A stretch of DNA of 64,000 nt from Mechercharimyces sp. CAU 1602 (GCF_024753565.1 NZ_JANTPT010000001.1:310001-374000), one strand, 5' to 3'. Counted from the first letter of the stretch, positions 24,535-33,781 are shown. Made by a program: numbers and translations. Notes: generated by a model from the letters alone, not told the origin.

Positions 24535-24563
24535 AGCGGCTCCACTCGCGGAGTCGCTTTTTT
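24535..24563 (+). terminator. terminator of the toxin-immunity cassette
   Basis: AGCGGCTCC and GGAGTCGCT form a stem with one mismatch around a short loop, followed by TTTTTT. It also lies at the 3' end of the convergent recombinase gene. Confidence 0.8.
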
Positions 24564-24583
24564 ACGCAAAAGAAAAACGCAGT

Positions 24584-25177
24584 CTATAACTCGATTCCGG
24601 CGTAAATTTCATCCATATCGCTTTGTTCAATACCGATATATCGCATTGTTTCGCGCTGACTGGAATGGTTCAGAGCTTTCGTGATATACGTTAGTTCTAC
24701 ACCGGATTTGAATCGGTGATAAGCGAAAGTCTTACGAAGTGTATGCGTTCCGACATTCTCTTTAATTCCCACGCGTTTAGCCGCTTGCTTCAAAATGCGG
24801 AGTGCTTGAAATCGTGTTATCGGTTTGTTAACTCCTTTTCGTGAAGGGAAGAGGTACGCATTATCGCTCATATCGGGAGTTAAATAAGCGGTTAACTCAC
24901 GCTTATTTGCGCCGTTGACGAGGAACATTTTCGACTTTTTCGTCTTTTCTTCGCGGACGAAGATATATTCGGAGAGGGAACCGTCTTTGTTTCGAACATC
25001 ACTAACTTTGAGACGGAGAATGTCGCTAATACGAAGTGCCGAGTTGATTCCGATGACAAACATTAAGCGGTCACGGTCGTTTAATTGGCGCTTCATGGCG
25101 TTTATTTTTTTCTTGGATTTAATGGGGTGAACGATTTCCACAATATCACTCCATTCGTGTTTTGTTACATTCATCAT
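24584..25177 (-). CDS. small tyrosine recombinase (phage integrase family)
   Basis: About 197 residues, essentially only a catalytic domain: Arg in ALRISDILRLKVSDV, Lys in EEKTKK, HTLRKT for HxxR, LNHSS for the second His region, and a Tyr in MRYIGIEQ. The N-terminal core-binding arm of full integrases is missing, as in small phage recombinases. Two adjacent ATGs (25177, 25174) have no clear SD. Position between cargo and TerL, far from any recognised attachment site, suggests resolution of multimers or cargo exchange as well as possible integration. Confidence 0.8.
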   Translation of the reverse strand: MMNVTKHEWSDIVEIVHPIKSKKKINAMKRQLNDRDRLMFVIGINSALRISDILRLKVSDVRNKDGSLSEYIFVREEKTKKSKMFLVNGANKRELTAYLTPDMSDNAYLFPSRKGVNKPITRFQALRILKQAAKRVGIKENVGTHTLRKTFAYHRFKSGVELTYITKALNHSSQRETMRYIGIEQSDMDEIYAGIEL

Positions 25178-25221
25178 ATGCTGTTTGATCGAAAATATCA
25201 ACGATCATTTGCGGGATTTGA

Positions 25222-25237
25222 TCGATAAAATTATCGA
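25222..25237. promoter_or_regulatory. 16-bp palindrome upstream of TerL
   Basis: TCGATAAAATTATCGA is a perfect palindrome 20 bp before the TerL start. It is a candidate operator between the divergent recombinase and structural operon. Confidence 0.4.
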
Positions 25238-25257
25238 AAAGGAAGGAGGAAAAGTCA

Positions 25258-27018
25258 TTGGCGTGGATTGAATCAGAGAAACGCTGGTTAATTCGCGAGG
25301 AAAGGCAAGAAGTCATAGACACTCTAACAGAATTGATCGAAGCTATGGCGGATAACATAGACGACTTGTCTCCGAGTGAATACGAAGAGTTGGATCAGCA
25401 TATGACGGAGTTGGAACGGTTAGAACGCATTCATGATTGCGAGGTCAATCTATATCGGTTTGCGTGGGAGTATTTTTCGCAGGTTGGAAATGGAGATAAT
25501 CCAGGAAATTGGGACGGATTCGAGTTGGAGTCGTATGAGGATGCACCATGGTTCCATGAAGAAATTTGCGACATTATGAACCACGTGTCAAATGAAGAAA
25601 TTAACGCTAAGACTTGCGTTGCGGCGCCTCGTGGACACGCCAAGTCATCGTTTCTTTCCAAGGCATTTCCGCTCCACGAAATCGTGTTCCGAAAACGCAA
25701 GTACATCATCATTATTTCGGAAACGCCGTCCGTCGCAACTGGGAATATGGAGTGGCTGGCGTTACAGCTCAAGCACAATAAGAAACTGCGTGAGGACTTC
25801 GGTCCCTTACTCTCGCCGAAAAAGCAAGAGAATCCGCGAGATAATAACGAAACCTTTGTCGCATGGACACCGGAGGAAGGCGATAGACAATACTTGATTT
25901 CGAAAGTGGAATCGACGTCAACGGGGCAGGCGTTACGGGGTCGTAACTGGAATGGCACTCGGCCAGATTTAATTATCTGCGACGACTTGGAATCGCGGGA
26001 GAATACGAATACCGAGGAGCTACGGAGGAAGCTGAAAGACTGGTTTTCGCAGGTCGTGATTCCGCTTGGAGATCCAGGCGGAAAACGAACAGCTTACGTT
26101 TACATGGGGACGACGGTGCATCACGACTCGCTATTGGTTCACGTTCTTAAAAACCGGAAGGATTTTAAAAAGAAAATATACCGAGCCGTGATTGACTGGC
26201 CGGAACGAATGGACTTGTGGGAACGATGCCAAGACATCTACCAAGATCCCGACGCAGAGGATACAGAAGCCTTGGAAAATGCTAAGGCTTTTTATTTTGC
26301 ACATCAAAACGAAATGAACAAAGGTGCAAGAGTCGTATGGCCGGAAGTCAAACCGCTTTTCGATTTGTTCCGATTCAAATGGGACGAGGGATCGAAGGCG
26401 TTCAATACGGAGTTGATGAACAATCCGCTAGACGAAGAATCCATGATCTTTAATCCGGAGAAGTTTACGTATTGGGACGACATTGATCCGAATATGGAGT
26501 TTCCTGCGAAACAATACGACATCTTCATGGGGATTGACTTTGCGATGGGGAAACAGAGAGGCGATTATAGCGCCATTGTGACGATAGCCAAAGACCGGAG
26601 GACGAAGACGGTACGCGTGATTGACGCTTGGGGTGACAAGGTTCATCCCGATATCTTCATGAAGATCATCGTAGACAAGGTGATGAAATACCAGCCACAC
26701 CGGATTGCCGCGGAAGCACAGGCGGCGCAAGAGTTCTTTACGCACAAACTCAAAGAGGCGTTAAGGAAAGAAGGGTATCCGGCGAATACGCGAGTCAAGG
26801 AGATTAAACAGCGAACACGGAAGGAACTACGAATTGAAGCGATGCTTCCGGATATTGAGAGCGGTCGCTTGCAGTTTAACCGTGGTCATCGATTGTTATT
26901 GTGGCAATTCGAGGCGTGGCCTCAAACCGCGGATGACGTCCCCGATGCCTGTGAAATGGCTTGGTCAATAAGTAAGACATCGAAGGCACAGATTGTAAAT
27001 AAACCTGCGTGGATGTAA
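25258..27018 (+). CDS. phage terminase large subunit (Terminase_6 type)
   Basis: A 586-residue packaging ATPase and nuclease, TTG start with SD AAGGAGGA. An N-terminal helical region precedes Walker A APRGHAKSS (about 123-131), Walker B LIICDDLES (about 238-246) and the nuclease motif GIDFAMG (about 425-431) with later acidic residues (DDVPDACEMAW). It is first in a head operon with portal and minor head protein. It is unrelated at the sequence level to the PBSX-type terminase at 5924. Confidence 0.9.
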   Translation: MAWIESEKRWLIREERQEVIDTLTELIEAMADNIDDLSPSEYEELDQHMTELERLERIHDCEVNLYRFAWEYFSQVGNGDNPGNWDGFELESYEDAPWFHEEICDIMNHVSNEEINAKTCVAAPRGHAKSSFLSKAFPLHEIVFRKRKYIIIISETPSVATGNMEWLALQLKHNKKLREDFGPLLSPKKQENPRDNNETFVAWTPEEGDRQYLISKVESTSTGQALRGRNWNGTRPDLIICDDLESRENTNTEELRRKLKDWFSQVVIPLGDPGGKRTAYVYMGTTVHHDSLLVHVLKNRKDFKKKIYRAVIDWPERMDLWERCQDIYQDPDAEDTEALENAKAFYFAHQNEMNKGARVVWPEVKPLFDLFRFKWDEGSKAFNTELMNNPLDEESMIFNPEKFTYWDDIDPNMEFPAKQYDIFMGIDFAMGKQRGDYSAIVTIAKDRRTKTVRVIDAWGDKVHPDIFMKIIVDKVMKYQPHRIAAEAQAAQEFFTHKLKEALRKEGYPANTRVKEIKQRTRKELRIEAMLPDIESGRLQFNRGHRLLLWQFEAWPQTADDVPDACEMAWSISKTSKAQIVNKPAWM

Positions 27019-27035
27019 AGAGAGGAGGCGAAATC

Positions 27036-28610
27036 ATGGCGAAGTTATTTAATACCGGAGGAGAGTTCCCCGAACCGTCGTCTATTGAGAGGTTGGCAAA
27101 ATACGAACGAGGACGAATCCTATTTAAGAACAAAATAGAGTCTATGCGCGAAAGAGCATTACAGCTATTCAAGGACAATGATCGAATGGAACAATATGAA
27201 CAGCTCAAGTCATTACTGATTGCAGTTGCGCTACCAGATATACTTGTTACAAAACCAGCGGATTTAATGGTCGGAGAGCCTCCGATAATATCAACGGGTA
27301 AATCCGATAAATCAGACGTACAGAAAGCGGTAAATAAAATAACGGAAGAAAATGGTTTGAACAAATTGATTCATGAAATAGTTGTAGGAGCCGGGTACCG
27401 GGGGGATGCTTTTTTAAAGGTGAGGTATAACTATCGACAAGATTTCAGTGAGCTACCAGACGAAGTCATCCCTGAGGGTAGAAGCGCACCAGAAGGTGTT
27501 ATGCCGGAACCGATTATTGAGGCGATAGATCCTTCGTACGTTTTTCCTGAAACCTCCTCAATGAATCGGAAACAGTTTAAGGCGATTAATATCGCGTTTA
27601 TCGAGTGGATGGATGAGGGAAAAGAAGAGATCCCATATTTGAGCGTCGAACGACATATACCGGGATACATTATGTACGATCGCTTCCGACTTAATAAGAA
27701 CGGGGTTAACTCCGAATATGGTTCCAGCATCAGCACCTATAAGATAGGCGAAAGGATGTCGACGGGGAGAGATAACGATATTGAATTTACTGGGGTTATG
27801 CGTCCTCTCATCTTTCATTGTCCGTATAAAACAACCGATGACGAATGGCAAGGGATCAGCGGAATTGAAAAAATGGAGAGTTTGTTTGATGCATTGAATG
27901 AGCGATTGGTTCAAATTGACTATATTCTATACAAGCATAGCGATCCCAATATGTACGGCCCGGATTTAGAAACAAATGCGAAAACACTTGGAACTGGCGG
28001 TATGTATATCACAGTTGCGGAAAAAGACAAAGAGCCTGGCTATATGGATTGGAACGCACAGCTAGATAGCGCGTTTAAGGAGTTAGATAAAATTACTGGC
28101 TTTATCTTTCAAGTCAGTGAGACTCCGCAATGGATTTTTGGGACTGTCGTTGCGGACAACGGTTCAGATGGGGGCACAGGCACATCACACACTGATGGAG
28201 CAGCAATCGAAGCGAGGTTCATGCCTCTCCTCAAGAAGGTTGAGAGAATTCGCGTTCACGTTGATAAGGCGATAAAAGATGCGCTATTCGCTGCAATGGA
28301 ACTTGAGGTTCAACAAAACGAAGGTGTAGAGGGTTTCAGTTCGTATGAGCCTGTCTACCCGAAAATTAAATGGCGTAACGGATTACCGAAGAACAAGAAG
28401 GAAGTCGCTGAGACGATGAGTATCCGCACAGGAGGTAAGCCGACGATAGACGTTGCATCAGCTATTAAGGAACAAGACGGAGGTGACGACTACTACGCTG
28501 AAAAGATAAAAAAAGCAATAGAGAAGGACGAAGAGGACGCTAACAGTTTCGTGGAGGCGTCTATTTTTAATGATGAACAACCGAAGACCGAAGAAGAAGG
28601 CGATAGCTAA
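27036..28610 (+). CDS. phage portal protein
   Basis: About 524 residues from the ATG at 27036 (SD GAGAGGAGG). An in-frame upstream ATG at 27009 lacks a proper SD. Conserved portal segments include LLIAVALPDILVTKPADLMV, a WxxGISGIEKMESLF-like core (GISGIEKMESLFDALNERLV), and SETPQWIFG followed by a GTSHTDGAAIEARFMPLLKK helix. It forms the dodecameric ring through which DNA enters the capsid. The stop overlaps the next ATG (TAATG). Confidence 0.85.
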   Translation: MAKLFNTGGEFPEPSSIERLAKYERGRILFKNKIESMRERALQLFKDNDRMEQYEQLKSLLIAVALPDILVTKPADLMVGEPPIISTGKSDKSDVQKAVNKITEENGLNKLIHEIVVGAGYRGDAFLKVRYNYRQDFSELPDEVIPEGRSAPEGVMPEPIIEAIDPSYVFPETSSMNRKQFKAINIAFIEWMDEGKEEIPYLSVERHIPGYIMYDRFRLNKNGVNSEYGSSISTYKIGERMSTGRDNDIEFTGVMRPLIFHCPYKTTDDEWQGISGIEKMESLFDALNERLVQIDYILYKHSDPNMYGPDLETNAKTLGTGGMYITVAEKDKEPGYMDWNAQLDSAFKELDKITGFIFQVSETPQWIFGTVVADNGSDGGTGTSHTDGAAIEARFMPLLKKVERIRVHVDKAIKDALFAAMELEVQQNEGVEGFSSYEPVYPKIKWRNGLPKNKKEVAETMSIRTGGKPTIDVASAIKEQDGGDDYYAEKIKKAIEKDEEDANSFVEASIFNDEQPKTEEEGDS

Positions 28611-29539
28611 TGCGCCAAGTGCCTTCACCTGACTTCGAATACGACGTGGAGACGTTGGTTTCGTACTATAAAGACGCGCTTAGACAGATTCAATTGGAAC
28701 TTGAACGGTATGACTTAACGAAGTATCAACGTGCGAATCAAATGGCGCTACTAAAGCAACTATCGGATATCTTGTCGGAGCTAAACGACAAAGCTATGGA
28801 TTGGGTAGAAGAGAACATTCCGAAAGCGGCGAGACAAGGTGTAGTGGATACGCTGTACGAGTTAGGCGTGGTGGAATCAGTGACAGAGGCTGAACGGGTC
28901 ATGTCGTTTAACAGACCGAACAAGGAAGCTGTTCAAGCGGCAGTGGCGGATATGCAGACTGACCTCCTGGCAGTCACTCAAAATGTCGAGAGAAAAGTAA
29001 GGGCAGTCGTCCGACAGGTTGCTGCGGAAGTCATGCGGGAGAATATGACGCTAGGGATAAACGGCGTGAAGACGATTCGAAGCGATTTGTTGACGAGGTT
29101 GCGGAATCAGTTAGGGAATTCTGCAGATAACGCGCTAATAGATTCTGCGGGTCGTAGATGGAGGTTGCCAACGTATACCGACATGTTAGCACGAACAAAG
29201 CTCTCACAGGTATATCTGGAGGCGAAGACAAATGAGGCGGTAGGTCGGGGAGCCTACCTCGGTATTATTTCGAGCCACGCTGCGACCGACGGATGCCGTT
29301 GGCACGAGAATAGGATTGTGAAGTTATCGGTATCCGCACCAGGCAATTATCCGACTGTCGAAGAGTTGCGTGCTACAGGTCAAATATTCCACCCAAACTG
29401 TAAACACACGATTACAACTCTGATGAGTACAGATTACTTACCACAAGAGGTGAAAGAGAAGGCGGTGAGACAAGCAGAACGAGGAGATAAAGCGATAGTA
29501 ACGGGTAAACGAAACCCTAAGTTCATACGTACTAAGTAA
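28610..29539 (+). CDS. minor capsid protein (phage Mu F/SPP1 gp7-like)
   Basis: A 309-residue protein translationally coupled to the portal gene. Helical N-terminal half. The C-terminal half has the MuF signature: YTDMLARTKLSQVYLEAKTN, ISSHAATDGCRWHENRIVK and GQIFHPNCKHTITT. In SPP1-like phages such proteins sit inside the procapsid near the portal and may be injected with DNA. Confidence 0.8.
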   Translation: MRQVPSPDFEYDVETLVSYYKDALRQIQLELERYDLTKYQRANQMALLKQLSDILSELNDKAMDWVEENIPKAARQGVVDTLYELGVVESVTEAERVMSFNRPNKEAVQAAVADMQTDLLAVTQNVERKVRAVVRQVAAEVMRENMTLGINGVKTIRSDLLTRLRNQLGNSADNALIDSAGRRWRLPTYTDMLARTKLSQVYLEAKTNEAVGRGAYLGIISSHAATDGCRWHENRIVKLSVSAPGNYPTVEELRATGQIFHPNCKHTITTLMSTDYLPQEVKEKAVRQAERGDKAIVTGKRNPKFIRTK

Positions 29540-29613
29540 GATGTGACGGGTCTCCGGAAGCACATTCCCGTTGGAAGTAGTTCGTGTCATTAGCAATCCG
29601 ATACTCCTACCTT

Positions 29614-29784
29614 TTAATTTATAAAAGACAGAGGTAGCCACCAGTCGATTAAATAGAAGGCTGTACTCACTAGAAGTAGTATTAAAAGGAAAATTAAGAA
29701 TCGGGTTATCAAGGTGTAAAGGAAATCTATAAACTGGTCAAATGAATTCTCTAAACTCTGGTTTTGTTTTTTGTTATATAGCAT
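29614..29784 (-). CDS. small membrane protein on the reverse strand within the head operon
   Basis: A 56-residue protein, ATG with SD AAGGAAG: polar N-terminus (LYNKKQNQSLENSFDQFIDF) and one long helix (LITRFLIFLLILLLVSTAFY). The gene and flanks are AT-rich compared with the surrounding head genes, and it runs against the operon, marking a late-inserted accessory gene (moron). A longer open frame reaching 30060 is artefactual, since it overlaps the scaffold gene. Function unknown; membrane exclusion is a guess. Confidence 0.55.
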   Translation of the reverse strand: MLYNKKQNQSLENSFDQFIDFLYTLITRFLIFLLILLLVSTAFYLIDWWLPLSFIN

Positions 29785-29972
29785 TGAACTTCTTCCTTCC
29801 TGATCCATTATGGAAAAGTATAATACAAATTTCACTATAAAATAAGGTGAGAGATGAGGTGGAAATGAAAATATTTTACTATAAGCAGTGTCCTGGCGGA
29901 AGACGATAAAAGCCGCAATAGATCGCGGCGTTGCGCGTAAAACTCGAACATAAAAATGGAGGTATACGATTA

Positions 29973-30692
29973 ATGACGAAAAAACGAAAATTACCGATGA
30001 ATCTACAGATGTTTGCGGAACCAACGGGAGATCCGACGGAAACGCCTGCGGGGGCGCCAAATACCGAAGATCCGCCGTCGGAACCGAAAAAGCAAGAGGA
30101 GAAGACGATTCCCTATGATCGTTTTAAGGAGGTGAACGATAGCCTTAAGGAATTTAAGAGCGTATTTAAGGAGCTAGGAATAGACGACGTTGGGAAACTG
30201 AAAGGAATCTTGGGTGAACATGACCAACTATCGAAGGAGAAGCAAAAGCTAGAGCGCGAAAAACTGTCGGAACAGGAGCGATTGCAGAAGGATTTAGACG
30301 AGGCACAAAAAGCGAAGGAGCAGTTCGAAAAAGAACTCGAAGGGTTGCGCCAGTCCAATCGCAAACAACGGATTCAAAACGAGTTCATTAAAGCGGCGCA
30401 AGCGAATAACATCCAGTACATTGATGATGCGTATAAACTCGCTGACCTGTCTAATGTTGAATTGGGCGATGACGGTGTAAGCGGTGTAGATGACGTAATC
30501 AAGTCGCTAATCGAGAACAAACCGTATCTTGTCGGAGAGAAAAAGCAACCGAAGGAAATCGGCAGTCCCTCGAATCCGCCTTCAAATGGAGATGCGAAGA
30601 CGTTGCAAGCGCAGCTTGACGAGGCGCAGAAGAAAGGGGATTTCAGTAAGGTTATCGAGATATCCAACAAAATTAAAGGATTGCTCAAGTAG
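29973..30692 (+). CDS. phage scaffolding protein
   Basis: 239 residues from the ATG at 29973 (SD TGGAGG). Begins TKKRKLPMNLQMFAEPTGDP, the standard start of siphovirus scaffold proteins. A long charged coiled coil follows (about 50-130, SKEKQKLEREKLSEQERLQK) and a basic helical end (KVIEISNKIKGLLK). Encoded just before the capsid gene, it directs procapsid assembly. Confidence 0.8.
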   Translation: MTKKRKLPMNLQMFAEPTGDPTETPAGAPNTEDPPSEPKKQEEKTIPYDRFKEVNDSLKEFKSVFKELGIDDVGKLKGILGEHDQLSKEKQKLEREKLSEQERLQKDLDEAQKAKEQFEKELEGLRQSNRKQRIQNEFIKAAQANNIQYIDDAYKLADLSNVELGDDGVSGVDDVIKSLIENKPYLVGEKKQPKEIGSPSNPPSNGDAKTLQAQLDEAQKKGDFSKVIEISNKIKGLLK

Positions 30693-30741
30693 TCGACCGA
30701 ATATGCGGCTATTTTTAAATTCAAAAACGGAGGTAAGGTAA

Positions 30742-31851
30742 ATGCTTAAAACATATGACTTTCAAGATCAGGTACGTCAGCTAGACGCTGGTATCGAAAT
30801 GATCATCAATGACGCTCCGACGTTATTAGGACTAGTAGGGATGAACGACGAGGCGATTTACAACACGAAGTATGAATGGATGAGCGACCGTTTGAACTCG
30901 AATCTATCGAGTGTGTCTGGTGCGAAAACGGCAGGGGATACGGTAATCGATTTACCCGCGACGGACGGTGAAAAGTTACGTGTGAATGCGATTGTGGTGG
31001 CAGGCGAGGAATACATGCGTGTGACTGCGGTGAACGGCGATCAAATTACGGTAGCACGTGGATTCGATGGTACGACGGCGGCAGACTTAGCAGATGGGGC
31101 AGAATTGCGGATCGTCTCTCGTCCACAGTACGAGGGAGAAAATCCCGGCACTGACGAAAGTCACGACCGTTATGTCGATTATAACTATGCGCAGATTATC
31201 GAGCGCTACGCTGCGGTATCCAAAACGCAACAAGCGGTGCGGACGCATAACGTTTCTAATGAATTGAACTACCAAGTCGAGCTTCGATTACAGGAAGCAA
31301 CGCGTGAGTTTAACGATTGGTTGATTTATGGACGTCGCATGAATACGTCAGGCATTCCGCGTACAACTGGTGGTTTGCTCTATTTCGCAAATGCCAATGG
31401 CGCGAAAAAAGAAAATGCGAGTAGCGGAGAGTTGTCTGCGTCTCTATTGAATGGCGTAATGGAAGCCGTTTACCAACGAGGAGGTAGTGTAAATACGATT
31501 CTTACCAATACGGCAGGAGCGCGTCAAATTTCTAAATTAGCAGGCGATAGCATTCGGACAGAACGCCAAGACACAGCGACAGGGCATCGAATTTCTACGT
31601 TCGTCTCCGACATTGTCGGCGGGAACGTAGCGACGGTGGTCGTAGATCCGAACTTCCCAAAAAATAAAGTGGCGCTATTTGACCGAAATATATTGTCTAT
31701 GCACCCACTTCGCCCAATGTACGATGAAGATGCTACAATCCCAGGCGCTGACTACGTTTCTCGACAGATTCGCGGGGAGTATGGCATCAAAGTGAAGAAT
31801 GCAAACGAGAAGATCGCGATTATCGAGAACATTAGCACGACTGTATCGTAG
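30742..31851 (+). CDS. major capsid protein (SU10/DUF5309-like)
   Basis: A 369-residue HK97-fold coat protein. LKTYDFQDQVRQLDAGIEMI at the N-arm; residues 75-125 form a small inserted domain (GDTVIDLPATDGEKLRVNAI, GDQITVARGFDG), as in DUF5309 capsids. The spine helix region reads QEATREFNDWLIYGRRMNTS, and the P-domain end has HPLRPMYDEDATIPGADYVS. SD GGAGGTAAGG. No insertion or truncation. Confidence 0.85.
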   Translation: MLKTYDFQDQVRQLDAGIEMIINDAPTLLGLVGMNDEAIYNTKYEWMSDRLNSNLSSVSGAKTAGDTVIDLPATDGEKLRVNAIVVAGEEYMRVTAVNGDQITVARGFDGTTAADLADGAELRIVSRPQYEGENPGTDESHDRYVDYNYAQIIERYAAVSKTQQAVRTHNVSNELNYQVELRLQEATREFNDWLIYGRRMNTSGIPRTTGGLLYFANANGAKKENASSGELSASLLNGVMEAVYQRGGSVNTILTNTAGARQISKLAGDSIRTERQDTATGHRISTFVSDIVGGNVATVVVDPNFPKNKVALFDRNILSMHPLRPMYDEDATIPGADYVSRQIRGEYGIKVKNANEKIAIIENISTTVS

Positions 31852-31861
31852 GAGGGATTGT

Positions 31862-32224
31862 ATGGCGAAATATAAAGCACATCCGAATTACACTGTCCTA
31901 GGTAAGAATGGCCGCATTCAGTTCGATTATCACGGTGACTATGTAACCGAAGACAAAGAAGAAATCGCGGCACTAGATGCGCTTTGTCCTACGTGGATGA
32001 AGCGCATTGACGTTTCTAAAGTAGAATCAAAACAAACGGAACCCTTCGAAAAAGTAGAGCCATCCGAATCAGCGCCAAAACAAACGGAACAGGAAACGGT
32101 AGAACCAATAGGAGAATCCGAGCCGTCTGAAACGCCGAAAGAAGACGAAGAGAAACCGGAAGAAAAGAAAGAAGATAAGTCGAAGTCCACGAAAAAGAAA
32201 ACCAAGCGTTCATCCGCTAAGTAG
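31862..32224 (+). CDS. small head protein with acidic/lysine tail
   Basis: 120 residues from the ATG at 31862 (SD GGAGGG). The N-terminus AKYKAHPNYTVLGKNGRIQF resembles head-associated proteins found after capsid genes. The second half is repetitive Glu/Pro/Ser, then Lys-rich (EKPEEKKEDKSKSTKKKTKR). Function unknown; perhaps capsid decoration. Confidence 0.6.
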   Translation: MAKYKAHPNYTVLGKNGRIQFDYHGDYVTEDKEEIAALDALCPTWMKRIDVSKVESKQTEPFEKVEPSESAPKQTEQETVEPIGESEPSETPKEDEEKPEEKKEDKSKSTKKKTKRSSAK

Positions 32225-32236
32225 GGAGGGGCGCAT

Positions 32237-32626
32237 ATGGCGACAGCAGTAAGCCTGACGGATGCGAAAGCGTACTTCGATGTAGAAGTCTTGCACTCTG
32301 ACGCGTGGGACGAAGTAGACGATACGAAACGTCAGAAAGCACTTAACAACGCTGAACGAATCCTCTATCGCTACTACTCGTCTTCATACGACATCGATGA
32401 CGAAGACAACCGAATGCCTGTCGAAGCTGTCTACGAGCAGGCACTATGGATGCTCCGGAAAGATGATGCCATTCAAAAGGCGGAACTAGGTGTTCTTCAA
32501 GTATCGGTTGAAGGCGTCTCCGTTTTGACGAAAGGCGCAGGCACTGACGATATCGCGCCGGAAGTTAAGAAAATCATCGCGCATGATTCCGGAGCTTCAC
32601 GGCGGTCCACTTGGACGGTGATATAA
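32237..32626 (+). CDS. head-tail connector (gp6/gp15-like adaptor)
   Basis: A 129-residue mainly helical protein with DAKAYFDVEVLHSDAWDEVD, KALNNAERILYRYYSSSYD and AVYEQALWMLRKDDAIQKAE, matching connector adaptor proteins. SD GGGAGGGG. It is followed directly by the next connector gene. Confidence 0.7.
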   Translation: MATAVSLTDAKAYFDVEVLHSDAWDEVDDTKRQKALNNAERILYRYYSSSYDIDDEDNRMPVEAVYEQALWMLRKDDAIQKAELGVLQVSVEGVSVLTKGAGTDDIAPEVKKIIAHDSGASRRSTWTVI

Positions 32627-32947
32627 ATGTCGTTGGTTCCTTTGAAGCAAACCGTCACCATAACGAAAAGCTCCGGAGAGTTGGACGAATGGGGAAATCC
32701 GATACCTGCCGATCCGGTTGAGTACGCTTGTCGCGTTAAGGAAGGGTCGGAAATCGTAACGGACTCGCGGGGAGACGAAGTTGTCGCCTCGTTAACGGTT
32801 CTTCTTTATAAGCTCGTAGACGTTGGATATGGGGACAACTTTGCGTATACGAATGAACTCGGAATAACGACCGAAGGCTCGCCGAAAAGAATTGATGTCA
32901 TTCGAGATTTCGGCGGGAAGCCTTTGTTTACGAGGGTGAGGCTATAA
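32627..32947 (+). CDS. head closure/stopper protein
   Basis: A 106-residue beta-rich protein (LVPLKQTVTITKSSGELDEW, RIDVIRDFGGKPLFTRVRL). It occupies the usual stopper position between adaptor and tail completion genes, with TAATG overlap to the next gene. Confidence 0.65.
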   Translation: MSLVPLKQTVTITKSSGELDEWGNPIPADPVEYACRVKEGSEIVTDSRGDEVVASLTVLLYKLVDVGYGDNFAYTNELGITTEGSPKRIDVIRDFGGKPLFTRVRL

Positions 32948-33363
32948 TGGCGAAAGTCGAATTTGATGCATCGGATTTCTTCGCGAAGACTGCGTTGATT
33001 CCAGCGAAGATCGAAGTGGCGGGGACGACAGCGGTTCAAGCGTCAGTGGACGATTTAGAGAGAATCGCGGTCAATGTTGCGCCGATTGACACAGGTCAAT
33101 TGCGGAGGTCTTCTCAGAAAAAGGTTAAGACGAAGGGAGACGTAATTACGGGCGAGGTGTCGTTTTCAGCATCCGAAAGAGGTTTCAATTACGCTCTTTG
33201 GACGCACGAGTATGATTATAATCTAGGACCACAATCGTCTTCCGCAGGTGGTACTGACGGATATTCTGTCGGCAACAAATACCTTTCGCGTCCTTTGTAC
33301 GGAGAGCAAAACAAGTATGCAAAGTGGTGGAAGGATGCGATGGAACGTGCATTGAGTCTATAG
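32947..33363 (+). CDS. HK97 gp10-like tail completion protein
   Basis: 138 residues. The motif VNVAPIDTGQLRRSSQKKVK is the hallmark of HK97 gp10 family proteins; the C-terminus has RPLYGEQNKYAKWWKDAMER. It helps join head and tail. Confidence 0.8.
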   Translation: MAKVEFDASDFFAKTALIPAKIEVAGTTAVQASVDDLERIAVNVAPIDTGQLRRSSQKKVKTKGDVITGEVSFSASERGFNYALWTHEYDYNLGPQSSSAGGTDGYSVGNKYLSRPLYGEQNKYAKWWKDAMERALSL

Positions 33364-33372
33364 CGAAGGGAG

Positions 33373-33774
33373 GTGACGGAGGGATTGCGTACACTCGAAT
33401 TAATTAACTTTATTAAGGGTCGAGTCTCCTACGTATACTATCCGAATCGCTTTCCGGAGAATTCGATAGATGATTGCGCGATAGTCCGAATCTATTCAGG
33501 CGAAGGAACAGACGAATGGATAGGGAAGAGAGTACCGCACTTTCAGGTACTCGTGCGGGGAGCGGAGACGGACGCAGGAGGAACAGAAGAAAAGGCTTAC
33601 GAGATATTCGAATCTCTCGTGAATCAAAAGCATGTCGATATAGGGAGCGATCACATCGTGCAAATTGTGGCGATGGGATCGGCTCCCTTTTTCATTGGGA
33701 ACGACGAGAACAGTAGACCAATTTACTCTATGAATTTCAGAGCGATAGTAAAACCGAAAATTGAGAAGGAGTGA
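33373..33774 (+). CDS. tail terminator-like protein
   Basis: A 133-residue alpha/beta protein (LRTLELINFIKGRVSYVYYP, VPHFQVLVRGAETDAGGTEE, FESLVNQKHVDIG). Position just before the tail tube gene and its fold pattern fit tail terminators, which cap tail length. The start is GTG at 33373 or TTG at 33385; the SD region AAGGGAGGTGA does not settle it. Confidence 0.65.
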   Translation: MTEGLRTLELINFIKGRVSYVYYPNRFPENSIDDCAIVRIYSGEGTDEWIGKRVPHFQVLVRGAETDAGGTEEKAYEIFESLVNQKHVDIGSDHIVQIVAMGSAPFFIGNDENSRPIYSMNFRAIVKPKIEKE

Positions 33775-33781
33775 GAACGTA

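Noticed and set aside
25431-25958. 175-codon reverse-strand frame in TerL
   Set aside because: Shadow frame; the forward gene has all terminase motifs.
29785-30060. N-terminal extension of the reverse-strand membrane gene to 148 codons
   Set aside because: It would overlap the scaffold gene, has no SD, and the hydrophobic protein starts well at 29784.
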